NCBI GenBank assembly: GCA_900541145.1
Contig: UQIH01000013.1
Coordinates: 1-61,945 of the forward strand
Source of the DNA: an uncultured Collinsella sp.
GTDB taxonomy: Bacteria; Actinomycetota; Coriobacteriia; Coriobacteriales; Coriobacteriaceae
Direction of reading: 5' to 3'
Length of the DNA stretch: 61,945 bases
Shown here: positions 35,403-43,131 of the stretch, piece after piece
Position numbering within the stretch: position 1 is the first letter of the stretch
Layout: each line of letters begins with the position of its first letter
Notes under the pieces: generated by a model
Told to the model about the DNA's origin: nothing
Databases searched by the model: none
What the model saw: only the letters and a program-made list of their open reading frames with translations
Translations under genes and position numbers: made by a program

Positions 35403-37880
35403 CTATTCGACAACGTCCTCGTTGTTTTCACCGTCACTGGCAAGCATCGCCGCGCCGGCGACCGTTGTCGCCACGGCGGCGGCAGCGAGCCCGGCGGCAA
35501 CGCCAGAGCTGTCGCCCGTGTCGGCGAGCTTTCCGCCCGAGCCCTTGCCCTTGTTGCCCTTACCGTTCTTATCAGCGCTGCCTGCGTTGGAACCCGTGTC
35601 GCTGCCGGTGCCGGCGCCGGCAGCACTGTCCGAGGCCGCTACGGTAAAGCTTGCGGCTCCGTCGCTGGCGAGCGTGTAGTTCTGCGCCGCGTTGCCCAAG
35701 AGACCGTTCACGCGCACCCAGTACGTTCCTGCGGCAAATGTTTCGCCCTCGGCCATTGCTGTGCCCGGAGCGCCGTTCGCGTCGTGCACAAACTCGAGCT
35801 GGGCCGTGCAGGCATCGGTTTCGAGCTTGCCCTCGAGTGATGCCGCAATCTTGGCGCGCACGTCTTCGCCGGCCTTAAGGCCTTCGAGTCCCTCAAAATG
35901 GGGCGTCAGCGCGCGTGGATCGATATCGATGGGCACAGAGCCCTGCAGCCCCGTAACGGTCTCGTTGCCCAGGGCGTCGACATCCACGTATTCGATGGTA
36001 AACGCATGGCCCGAAGCCGCCACGTTGAGTACGTTGCTGCTGTCGACAAGGCGGAAATGGCCCTCGCCAACGGTCTTGCCATCCTGGAGCGAGGCATCGC
36101 TCAGCGAGTCGCCGTACGTCATGCGCATGCGGGTCGGGAGGCAGCACGAAGCCGACTGCGTGTGCTTCGTATCGTAATTGTAATTGCGCTGGTAGATGCT
36201 TCGGGCCAGTGCCGCATCAACAAAGTCGGACGCAATGATGCCAATGTGCTTGAGGCAGTCCTCCTTTGTGCTCTCATTTCCGGTGCTGTTTATATACTGG
36301 CTCTTGTATAGATGCTCGTTGACCACTCGTGCTGCGGTAAAAGGATTGCTTCCTTGCTTGTAGTTCGTGCAGCTGGTGTAGTTGATACACCAGCTGTGCT
36401 CCAGGACCTTTACCTTGGCCCCGTCATTGTCCTCGACGTCCACCATGATGCGGGCGAGCTTGGTTGTCTCCTGCAGCGCCATATCGACCCAGCCGATTTT
36501 GTCGGTTCCTGTGCATTCGTAATGGTCCTGGGCGTATACCTTGGTGCAATAGGGCTCTTCGTCACCCGTTTTCCCCACGGCTTCAAAGCCCCGCTCGTCT
36601 CGAACGAGACACATAGAGGTGCTGTCGGTGTGTGCTGCGATTTTGTCGTCCCATTGGGTGAGGTCGAGGCCCCATGTGTGGCTGCTTACGCTGTTGCCGG
36701 CGAGCCCAAACCGACGCAGCAGGATGATCTTTCCGCGCACCTCGCCCAGCGTGGGGATGCGGCTCGATGTGTAGAACAGGTCGGGGTTCTCATCAAAAAC
36801 CTTGCCCAAGGCCGTCGTGAGGCTTTCGTCGGTAGCCTCGCCATTGCCCCGCGACACGAGCATGATGAGCGCTTCTGTCGGGTTTTCGCTCAAAAACGTA
36901 TTGAAGTACCCGATGACATCGGAGAGATGCATAAAGTTCCCGTCTTTTTTGAGCAGGTAACAAGCTCCGTGGTCGATGCCGGGGTTCTCACCCTTTCCGA
37001 GTCGAATATCAAAATAGCGAACGCCTTCGAGCAGCTGCGTGGGGATGTAATCCTGCTGGCATTTTGCTTGGGAGGATTGGGGCTCGGTGTCGTTGTCCAC
37101 GCTGCAGGTGCCCGAATCGTGCGTGCCCGGGATGCTCAGTTCGTCGAGGAACTTGTTGTTGTCGACGTATTTCATCCAACAGGGCCCGTCGACGTAGCTG
37201 CTATACGTGGTCCAGTCGATACTGCTAACCGTGGTATTGGTCTTGCCCATGTCGTAACCGACAAGTTCGAGCTCCCACGGAATGCTCTTCCTCTTATGGC
37301 AGATCTTGTTGTTGTCCTGGTCTTTGCCGTCCTTTTCTATGGCCAGGTAATTAATGTCTTTTTTCTCGTTTGTGCGGTCTCGGATGATATAGGTTCCGTT
37401 TGACTGGCGTTCAAACGCAAAAGCGCGGCTGGGCTTGTTGTCATACTCGCCACTCCATACGTGGATGACCTTTCCATCTTTGTCCGAGTCGCCGTCGACC
37501 GACCAAATGCTGTAGCCCGTCTTTTTATGCTCTTCGAAATTGAGTAAGGTGCGGATGGCATACCAATTTGAATTATCTGCATCGGTCTCTACGCGCTCAA
37601 GGATGAGTTTGCTGGACGTGCCGTCATTAAACAGGTGGCAGACGTTGCCGATGACGTTGCCGTCTTCGTTGACGCTTGCGGTGCGAAAATAGCCCGCGGG
37701 GCGAAGGCGAATGACGAAACTATGGAGGCTCTTCGCCGGTGTGGGCGTGTCTTCTGCAAATGCCGCGCGCACGGGAAGGCCCAGCGCCGCGGTTTCGGGC
37801 AGGCTTGCAAATGGCGACAATGCTGCGAGTCCTAGGCCCAACGTGAATGCTCGACGGCTGATGGCGTGGTGTTCGGTCAT
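35403..37880 (-). CDS. Tat-exported, wall-anchored PI-PLC-like phosphodiesterase
   Basis: An 825-residue secreted protein. The N-terminus has a twin-arginine signal (R9-R10 in ISRRAFTLGLGLAAL) ending before FAEDTPTP. Residues 50-210 look like a ricin-type beta-trefoil. The PI-PLC X-type barrel follows, with H254-D255 in SIPGTHDSG, R293 in FDIRLG and H304 in IDHGACYLL; the catalytic pair His254/His304 is present. Next come Ig-like segments, a Ser/Gly/Lys linker, and the sortase-like signal LADTG (785-789) with a hydrophobic helix. The tail after the helix is acidic (SDGENNEDVVE), where sortase signals usually end in arginine/lysine. It may cleave phosphatidylinositol or GPI-type lipids at the cell surface. 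Confidence 0.85.
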   Translation of the reverse strand: MTEHHAISRRAFTLGLGLAALSPFASLPETAALGLPVRAAFAEDTPTPAKSLHSFVIRLRPAGYFRTASVNEDGNVIGNVCHLFNDGTSSKLILERVETDADNSNWYAIRTLLNFEEHKKTGYSIWSVDGDSDKDGKVIHVWSGEYDNKPSRAFAFERQSNGTYIIRDRTNEKKDINYLAIEKDGKDQDNNKICHKRKSIPWELELVGYDMGKTNTTVSSIDWTTYSSYVDGPCWMKYVDNNKFLDELSIPGTHDSGTCSVDNDTEPQSSQAKCQQDYIPTQLLEGVRYFDIRLGKGENPGIDHGACYLLKKDGNFMHLSDVIGYFNTFLSENPTEALIMLVSRGNGEATDESLTTALGKVFDENPDLFYTSSRIPTLGEVRGKIILLRRFGLAGNSVSSHTWGLDLTQWDDKIAAHTDSTSMCLVRDERGFEAVGKTGDEEPYCTKVYAQDHYECTGTDKIGWVDMALQETTKLARIMVDVEDNDGAKVKVLEHSWCINYTSCTNYKQGSNPFTAARVVNEHLYKSQYINSTGNESTKEDCLKHIGIIASDFVDAALARSIYQRNYNYDTKHTQSASCCLPTRMRMTYGDSLSDASLQDGKTVGEGHFRLVDSSNVLNVAASGHAFTIEYVDVDALGNETVTGLQGSVPIDIDPRALTPHFEGLEGLKAGEDVRAKIAASLEGKLETDACTAQLEFVHDANGAPGTAMAEGETFAAGTYWVRVNGLLGNAAQNYTLASDGAASFTVAASDSAAGAGTGSDTGSNAGSADKNGKGNKGKGSGGKLADTGDSSGVAAGLAAAAVATTVAGAAMLASDGENNEDVVE

Positions 37881-38185
37881 AACTTCTCCATTCGCAGAGT
37901 GCGGTTATGCGATAGTTTTGGTCACTATACTTCCCAGATGTTTAAAGACGCCGGTTTAATTTTCTGCGCGGCGCAATAAATCGGCGGGTGGACGTGTTGG
38001 GGTGTTTGTCGTGTTCGCACTGTTGCCACATTTGGGGCGGTTCCGGCGTCCGGCGTCCTCGCGTTCGTCGGCTACCGGCATAAGAAAAGGAGGGTCGGTT
38101 TACCGGCCCTCCCTTGGTACGAAGCGCTGGGATACCGTCGCTTGTTTACGCTGCGCCCGTGTTTCCCGCTGCGCTCGCCAGTCGC
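37881..38185. other. Intergenic region with promoter and terminator
   Basis: A 305-base gap between two minus-strand genes. It holds a TATAGT box (37929-37924 on the minus strand), probably the -10 of the PI-PLC-like gene, and the lipoprotein terminator (38082-38112). No gene is seen. Confidence 0.5.
38082..38112 (-). terminator. Terminator of the lipoprotein gene (minus strand)
   Basis: On the minus strand: GGAGGGCCGG / CCGACCCTCC stem with a TAAA loop and one mismatch, followed by TTTTCTTA. Confidence 0.85.
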
Positions 38186-38779
38186 TTAGCGTTTAATCTC
38201 GATATCCTCGAGCTTAACGTCCATGGCCTCGGTCTTGGCCTCGGCGATGTCGTCGGCAAATTCCAGAGACTTCATCATGGTCTCGACGGCGTCCTTGTGC
38301 TCCTCCACGTTGTCGATGCTCACGTAGACGCTGCCGCCGCCTGCTTCGGTGAAGTACTCAGTCGTCACGCCGCCCGAGTGTGTATAGGAAGCGTTGCGCC
38401 AGGTCTTGCCGTTGTACTTGACGGGATCATTCTCGGTCCACTCAAAGTTGGCCTTCCACTTTGCCTCGTAGTCAAACAGTTCATCGGCGTTCTTGTCAGG
38501 ATCGAAGACGGGGATGAAGCGGTCGCTGGCATGCTCGCTCTCGGTGAACTTAAACTGGGCCCTGTCGGCCGTGTCGCCGGCAACGTCCGTGATTTCGACG
38601 CCCTCGGGGACTTCGACCTTAAACCAAATGAAGTCGGTCCTCATATCCACGGCTGGCTTTTCTGCTCCGCCGCCACCGCCACTTCCGGTAGCGCCGCCGC
38701 TGCCACCGCAGCCCACCAGGGCAACTGCGGCAAAGAGACTGATGCAGAGGGTGAGAATCGCAAAGGCCTTCTTTTTCAT
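38186..38779 (-). CDS. Secreted lipoprotein of unknown function
   Basis: A 197-residue protein with a typical lipoprotein signal: MKKKAFAILTLCISLFAAVALVGC, lipobox LVGC with C24 as the lipidated residue, then a Gly/Ser linker. The mature part (about 40-197) is a soluble alpha/beta domain with charged, aromatic-rich strands (DFIWFKVEVPEGVEI, WRNASYTHSGGVTTEYF) and a helical C-terminus. I do not recognise the family. GAGGAGG lies upstream of the ATG. It lies upstream of the PI-PLC-like gene but is separated from it by its own terminator. Confidence 0.8.
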   Translation of the reverse strand: MKKKAFAILTLCISLFAAVALVGCGGSGGATGSGGGGGAEKPAVDMRTDFIWFKVEVPEGVEITDVAGDTADRAQFKFTESEHASDRFIPVFDPDKNADELFDYEAKWKANFEWTENDPVKYNGKTWRNASYTHSGGVTTEYFTEAGGGSVYVSIDNVEEHKDAVETMMKSLEFADDIAEAKTEAMDVKLEDIEIKR

Positions 38780-39240
38780 GGTCGTGTCCTCCTCGATCTG
38801 TAGCCGCCCATGGATTACCTGTCTTTACTGTACGCGTGGACGGCTCGCTAGGGTGGGCCATGTGTCCCATTCTGGGGGCTGGAATTGCGCCGACAAGTGG
38901 CAATATACGCGGGTCCAAAAGAGGGGAGGGCCGATGCTGTCGGCCCTCCCCGGGGTTGGGTGCCCGTTGTTTTAAAAGGGGCGCGTGTACGCGGGCGTTG
39001 CCCCAACAGGTTCCTTGTTTATAGATATGCCCCAGTTTGTGACGTCCGGAAGTCCCGAAAGGCGGGCCATGTTTCCCATGTTTGCGGTGCCGACGCCTAT
39101 CGTTCGTCATAGAAATCCGCGATGACCAGGTGCGCTGACGCTTATGTACTTATGGGCTAGACTATGCACCATTATGTGATCGATGCGGTCGGTCGGTGGT
39201 TGCCGCCCGACCGATGTATATGACTTGAAGGTGCATGCGT
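38780..39240. other. Divergent intergenic region with repeats
   Basis: 460 bases without a gene between the divergent lipoprotein and fchA genes. It contains two copies of GGGCCATGT[G/T]TCCCAT (38855-38870, 39064-39079), a perfect 12-bp hairpin (38923-38951), a probable fchA promoter (CTGACG-17-TAGACT near 39135-39163), and a GC-rich leader hairpin around 39187-39212. Confidence 0.5.
38923..38951. repeat. Perfect 12-bp hairpin in an orphan position
   Basis: GGGGAGGGCCGA / TCGGCCCTCCCC with a TGCTG loop. Neither side has a clear T-tract and no gene ends here. Its sequence echoes the lipoprotein terminator at 38089-38112. Confidence 0.6.
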
Positions 39241-39873
39241 ATGAGCCAAGAGATGATGGACAAGACCTGCCGCGGGTTTGCCGAGGCGCTGGCCGCGCGC
39301 GAGCCGGTTCCCGGCGGCGGCAGCGCGAGCGCCTTTGTGGGCGCGCTGGGTGCCTCGCTTTGTGGGATGGTTGCTCGTTATGGGGCGACTAATCCCGCGC
39401 TTGCCGATCGCGCGGACGACCTGACGCGTGCATTTGCCCAGGCAGACGAGTTGGCGCAGGAACTTGTGGACCTGGTCGCCGAGGACGTTCGTGCGTACGG
39501 CCAGGTGTCCGCTGCGTACGGTATTCCGCGCGAGGACCCAGCTCGACCTGCGGCGATTCAGGACGCGTTGCACGTGGCGGCCATGCCACCGTATCGGATC
39601 ATGGATGCCTGCGGCCGCGCGCTGGCGCTGCTCGAGGACATGGCCGATAAGGGCTCGCGCCAGCTGTTGTCCGACGTGGCCTGCGGCGCCGTGTTCTGCC
39701 GCGCTGCCATGCAGGGTGCGAGCCTGACGCTCTTTGCCAACACCACATCTATGAAAGACCGGGCGCGTGCCGAGGAGCTCGAGGCGGCGTGCGATGAGCT
39801 GCTGGATACGTGGCTGCCGCGCGCCGATGCGCTGGCGCGCCGCGCCGCCGACGCCGCAAGGAAGAGGGGATAG
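39241..39873 (+). CDS. fchA: Cyclodeaminase/cyclohydrolase family protein (FchA-like)
   Basis: A 210-residue all-helical protein of the formiminotransferase-cyclodeaminase family. The signature PVPGGGSASAFVGALGASL is near the N-terminus, with later AALLED and ANTTSMKDR segments. Family members deaminate 5-formimino-THF or hydrolyse 5,10-methenyl-THF. It lies 2 bases before folD, so the two are co-translated; in this genome FolD lacks its own cyclohydrolase lysine, which gives FchA a likely job. ATG 39241 (9 bases from GAAGG) and ATG 39235 (3 bases) are both possible. Confidence 0.88.
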   Translation: MSQEMMDKTCRGFAEALAAREPVPGGGSASAFVGALGASLCGMVARYGATNPALADRADDLTRAFAQADELAQELVDLVAEDVRAYGQVSAAYGIPREDPARPAAIQDALHVAAMPPYRIMDACGRALALLEDMADKGSRQLLSDVACGAVFCRAAMQGASLTLFANTTSMKDRARAEELEAACDELLDTWLPRADALARRAADAARKRG

Positions 39874-39875
39874 CC

Positions 39876-40790
39876 ATGGCCGAGCTATTGAAGGGTGCTC
39901 CCGTCGCCCGCGCGTTGACTGAGGAGCTCGCTGCTCGCTGCGCGGCTTTGCGTGAGCGCGGCGTTGTGCCGACGCTGGCCATCGTTCGCGTGGGCGAGCG
40001 CGAGGACGACCTGTCCTACGAGCGCGGTGCACTCAAACGCTGCGAAAAGGTGGGCATCGAAGCTCGTCGCGTGTTGCTGCCTGCCGATGTTTCGCAGGAT
40101 GAGCTGCTGGTGGCTATCGAGGGCATCAATGCTGACCCCGCTGTTCACGGATGCCTGATGTTTCGTCCGTTGCCCGCTGGGCTTGAGGAAGATACAGTTG
40201 CCGCGGCACTCGATCCCGCCAAGGACGTCGACTCCATGACGCCGGCCTCGCTGCTCACCACGCTTTCGGGGCGAGGCGAGGGCTTTGCTCCCTGCACGGC
40301 AGAAGCCGTGTTGGCGTTGCTGGACCATTACGGCGTTGAACTGGATGGAGCTAAAGTTGCCGTTGTTGGTCGCTCGCTGGTAATTGGTCGTCCCGTTGCC
40401 GCCATGCTTACGGCTCGCAATGCCACGGTGACGACGTGCCATACGCATACGCGTGACCTAGCTGCCGAGTGCTGTTCTGCCGACATTGTTGTTGCCGCGG
40501 TTGGACGCGCGCGCACGATTGGCGCGGATGCGGTTCGCGAGGGCCAGACGATCATCGATGTTGGCATTAATTGGGACGAGGCTGCCGGAAAACTGGTCGG
40601 CGACGTGGATTTTGATGCTGCGGAACCGATCGTTGGCGCCATCACACCCGTGCCGGGCGGCGTGGGGGCTGTGACCACCGCAATTCTCGCCAAACACGTG
40701 ATTGAGGCGGCGAGCGCGCATCGAAATAGGCGTTTTGGGCTGTTTGAGGGGTTAGCCATATACCACGTGGTCAAAAAGCGCCAAATATGA
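39876..40790 (+). CDS. folD: FolD-type methylene-THF dehydrogenase lacking cyclohydrolase residues
   Basis: A 304-residue FolD homologue. The Rossmann half is intact: VVGRSLVIGRPVAAML, TCHTHTRDL, IDVGIN and ITPVPGGVGAVTTAIL. In the catalytic cleft the E. coli Tyr50 and Asp121 counterparts are kept (Y48, D119). Lys54 is replaced by A52 in the ungapped stretch YERGALKRCEKVGI, and Gln98 by F96 (LMFRPLP). Loss of both predicts weak or absent methenyl-THF cyclohydrolase activity with dehydrogenase retained. The last residues YHVVKKRQI are encoded by the terminal repeat of a small element that supplies the stop codon. Confidence 0.9.
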   Translation: MAELLKGAPVARALTEELAARCAALRERGVVPTLAIVRVGEREDDLSYERGALKRCEKVGIEARRVLLPADVSQDELLVAIEGINADPAVHGCLMFRPLPAGLEEDTVAAALDPAKDVDSMTPASLLTTLSGRGEGFAPCTAEAVLALLDHYGVELDGAKVAVVGRSLVIGRPVAAMLTARNATVTTCHTHTRDLAAECCSADIVVAAVGRARTIGADAVREGQTIIDVGINWDEAAGKLVGDVDFDAAEPIVGAITPVPGGVGAVTTAILAKHVIEAASAHRNRRFGLFEGLAIYHVVKKRQI

Positions 40791-40997
40791 GTACTGTTGC
40801 CATGATAGTCACATATGTTTTACGTCTTTTGGGTTTCCTAACGATATTCATTCTCGTTAGGAAACCCATTTTATTGAACCTATGGGGAATAACGCTGTCT
40901 CGCTTTTGGACAAATAGGGATCTTCAGCACTCATTACAAGGAAATTTGCTGCTACTAAATTGGTGACAGTACTCATATTTGGCATTTTTTGACCACG
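40766..40997. mobile_element. MITE-like element with 37-bp terminal inverted repeats
   Basis: Ends 40766-40802 and 40961-40997 are inverted repeats with 33 of 37 matching bases, sharing CGTGGTCAAAAA and GCCAAATATGAGTACTGT. The 232-base element is visibly AT-rich against its neighbours and has no gene. At its centre is a perfect hairpin (40831-40844 with 40854-40867) followed by ATTTTATT, which can end folD transcription. It overlaps the 3' end of folD and provides its stop codon. No transposase is present and no target duplication is clear. Confidence 0.7.
40831..40875 (+). terminator. Central hairpin, likely folD terminator
   Basis: GGGTTTCCTAACGA / TCGTTAGGAAACCC, 14 perfect pairs with a 9-nt loop, followed by ATTTTATT. 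It lies inside the MITE-like element, 40 bases after the folD stop. Confidence 0.75.
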
Positions 40998-41083
40998 GGG
41001 GCTGCCGAGGCCGTGGTTTCGCCCTTTTTGCGTCGAAGCGATACACTGTTGCCGTTTGATTTCTTCGCTCAAGGAGGATGCGC

Positions 41084-42607
41084 ATGCCGTGCACAACGAT
41101 TTTGGTTGGTAAGAACGCGAGCTGCGACGGGTCGACGCTGGTCGCCCGCAACGAGGACTCGTCCAACGGGGTGTTTGAGCCCAAGCGCATGCGCGTGGTG
41201 CATCCCGACGAGCAGCCGCGTGTCTACACGAGCGTCCTGAGCCACCTGACCGTTGAGTTGCCCGACAATCCCATGCGCTACACGAGCGTCCCCGACGTCG
41301 TTCCCGGTCACGGTATTTGGGCCGAGGCCGGATTCAACGAGCTCAATGTTGGCATGTCCGCAACCGAGACGCTCACCACCAACGAGCGCGTCCGCGGTGC
41401 CGATCCGCTCGTGGACTATGTGCCCGCCAAGGGCAACGAGGGCGAGGACGGATACGTTCCGGCACAGTCCGGTGGCTTGGGCGAGGAGGACATGGTGACC
41501 CTGGTCCTGCCGTACGCCAAGTCCGCCCGCGACGGCGTACGCATTCTGGGTGACCTGCTCGAGCGCTACGGCACCTACGAGAACAACGGCATCGCCTTTA
41601 GCGACGTGGACGAGATCTGGTGGCTCGAGACCATCGGCGGTCACCATTGGATCGCCAAGCGCGTGCCTGACGACGCCTATGTGACCATGCCCAACCAGCT
41701 GGGTATCGACAGCTTTGACCTGGACGACGCCGAGGGTGCCCAGGCCGACCACATGTGCTCGTCCGACCTGCGCGCCTGGATGGCCGAGTGGCATCTGGAC
41801 CTGACGTTGGGCGTCGAGGGCGACGGCCCGGCTGCCGTCTTTAACCCGCGCGATGCCTTTGGCTCGCACAGCGACAGCGACCACGTCTACAACACGCCGC
41901 GCGCCTGGTACATGCAGCGCTGCCTCAACCCCAGCGACGTGTGGGATGGCCCCGACGCCGACTACACGCCCGAGAGCGACGATATCCCCTGGAGCCGCGT
42001 GCCCGAGCGCAAGGTGACCATCGAGGACATCAAGTACGTGCTCTCGAGCCACTACCAGGGCACGGAGTACGACTGCTACGGCAGCAAGGGCACGCCCGCT
42101 ACGCGTGGTGCCTATCGCCCCATCGGCATCAACCGCAACAGCCAGCTTGCCGTGTTGCAGCTGCGCCCCTATGCGCAGCCGGCCTACCGCGCCGTGCAGT
42201 GGATGGCCTTTGGTTCCAACTCGTTTAACGCGCTGGTTCCGCTGTACGCCAACGTCGAGACTATGCCCGAGTACTATGCCGACACGCAGACTCGCGTGAC
42301 GTCCGAAAACTTCTACTGGGCCAACCGCCTGATCGGCGCGCTGGCTGACGTCCGCTTCCATGAGTGCGGCCGCGCGGTCGAGGACTATCAGGAGAAGATC
42401 GGTGGCATGGGCCACAAGCAGATCCATGACGTCGACGCTGCCGTAGCCGCTCTGCCCGAGGTCGAGGTGCCTGCCGAGCTTGCACGCGCCAACGAGGCCT
42501 TTGCCGAGCGTGTTCGCGTGGAGACCGATGCCCTGCTGGGCAAGGTGCTTTACACCACGAGCTGCGCCATGAAGAACTCTTTCGCGATGAATGACAACGT
42601 GAGGTAG
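41084..42607 (+). CDS. C69 family dipeptidase
   Basis: A 507-residue N-terminal-nucleophile peptidase (PepD/dipeptidase A family) that cleaves dipeptides. The nucleophile is C3 in MPCTTILVGKNASCDGST, followed by LVARNED. ATG 41084 lies 6 bases after AAGGAGG, whereas ATG 41078 lies too close; the choice places Cys at position 3, ready for removal of the short leader. No signal peptide is seen, so the enzyme is cytoplasmic. It is a single gene, with a TACACT box near 41043 as possible -10. Confidence 0.92.
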   Translation: MPCTTILVGKNASCDGSTLVARNEDSSNGVFEPKRMRVVHPDEQPRVYTSVLSHLTVELPDNPMRYTSVPDVVPGHGIWAEAGFNELNVGMSATETLTTNERVRGADPLVDYVPAKGNEGEDGYVPAQSGGLGEEDMVTLVLPYAKSARDGVRILGDLLERYGTYENNGIAFSDVDEIWWLETIGGHHWIAKRVPDDAYVTMPNQLGIDSFDLDDAEGAQADHMCSSDLRAWMAEWHLDLTLGVEGDGPAAVFNPRDAFGSHSDSDHVYNTPRAWYMQRCLNPSDVWDGPDADYTPESDDIPWSRVPERKVTIEDIKYVLSSHYQGTEYDCYGSKGTPATRGAYRPIGINRNSQLAVLQLRPYAQPAYRAVQWMAFGSNSFNALVPLYANVETMPEYYADTQTRVTSENFYWANRLIGALADVRFHECGRAVEDYQEKIGGMGHKQIHDVDAAVAALPEVEVPAELARANEAFAERVRVETDALLGKVLYTTSCAMKNSFAMNDNVR

Positions 42608-42706
42608 GGATTTCCCGTCGATCGAATAGCGCTAAAACGCTTTGTCGCTTTCGCTCAATCTTGGGTACAAGAACGCCAATGCAGTTGTTTGTGATTGGAG
42701 ATAACC

Positions 42707-43123
42707 ATGGTTATGAAACTCGATCAGCTTGTTAACGGCGCCATTAACGTGGGCTTTGGCGCTGCCGCCGTTGCTGTCGAAGGCGGCAAGAAGGTCCTCG
42801 ACGACCTTAACACCAAGGGCGAGCAGGTCCGCAAGGACACCACCACCCCCGATATCGCCCGCAGTGTGTCCGACATGTTCGAGCAGGCCGGCGGTACCAT
42901 CTCCGATCTGACCGAGCGCTTGGGCATGCAGGGCGAGACCGCGGCCCAGCGCGTGCTTGACGAGCTCATCCTTGCCCGGGTCCGCGTCATGACCGCCCCC
43001 GAGCGCACGGCCTTCCTGGCCCATGTGCGCGACATCGTCGATTCGGTCGAGGACAACGTGACCTCGGTGCCCGTCGAGTCCGTTGAGCCCGACGATGCGA
43101 AGGATACCGAAGAGGCCGAGTAG
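42707..43123 (+). CDS. Phasin-like helical protein upstream of the UbiB kinase
   Basis: A 138-residue, mostly helical protein without signal peptide. An N-terminal amphipathic Gly/Ala stretch (LVNGAINVGFGAAAVAVEGGKKVLDDLN) is followed by coiled helices and an acidic tail (SVEPDDAKDTEEAE). The layout resembles phasin/poly(3-hydroxyalkanoate)-associated proteins and the small partners that precede ABC1 kinases in several phyla. It ends 8 bases before the UbiB start, so the two are an operon and probably act together. Exact function is unknown. Confidence 0.7.
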   Translation: MVMKLDQLVNGAINVGFGAAAVAVEGGKKVLDDLNTKGEQVRKDTTTPDIARSVSDMFEQAGGTISDLTERLGMQGETAAQRVLDELILARVRVMTAPERTAFLAHVRDIVDSVEDNVTSVPVESVEPDDAKDTEEAE

Positions 43124-43131
43124 CAGCGCAG

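Noticed and set aside
36312..37403. 363-codon plus-strand open frame
   Set aside because: It is antisense to the PI-PLC-like gene and lacks any family match.
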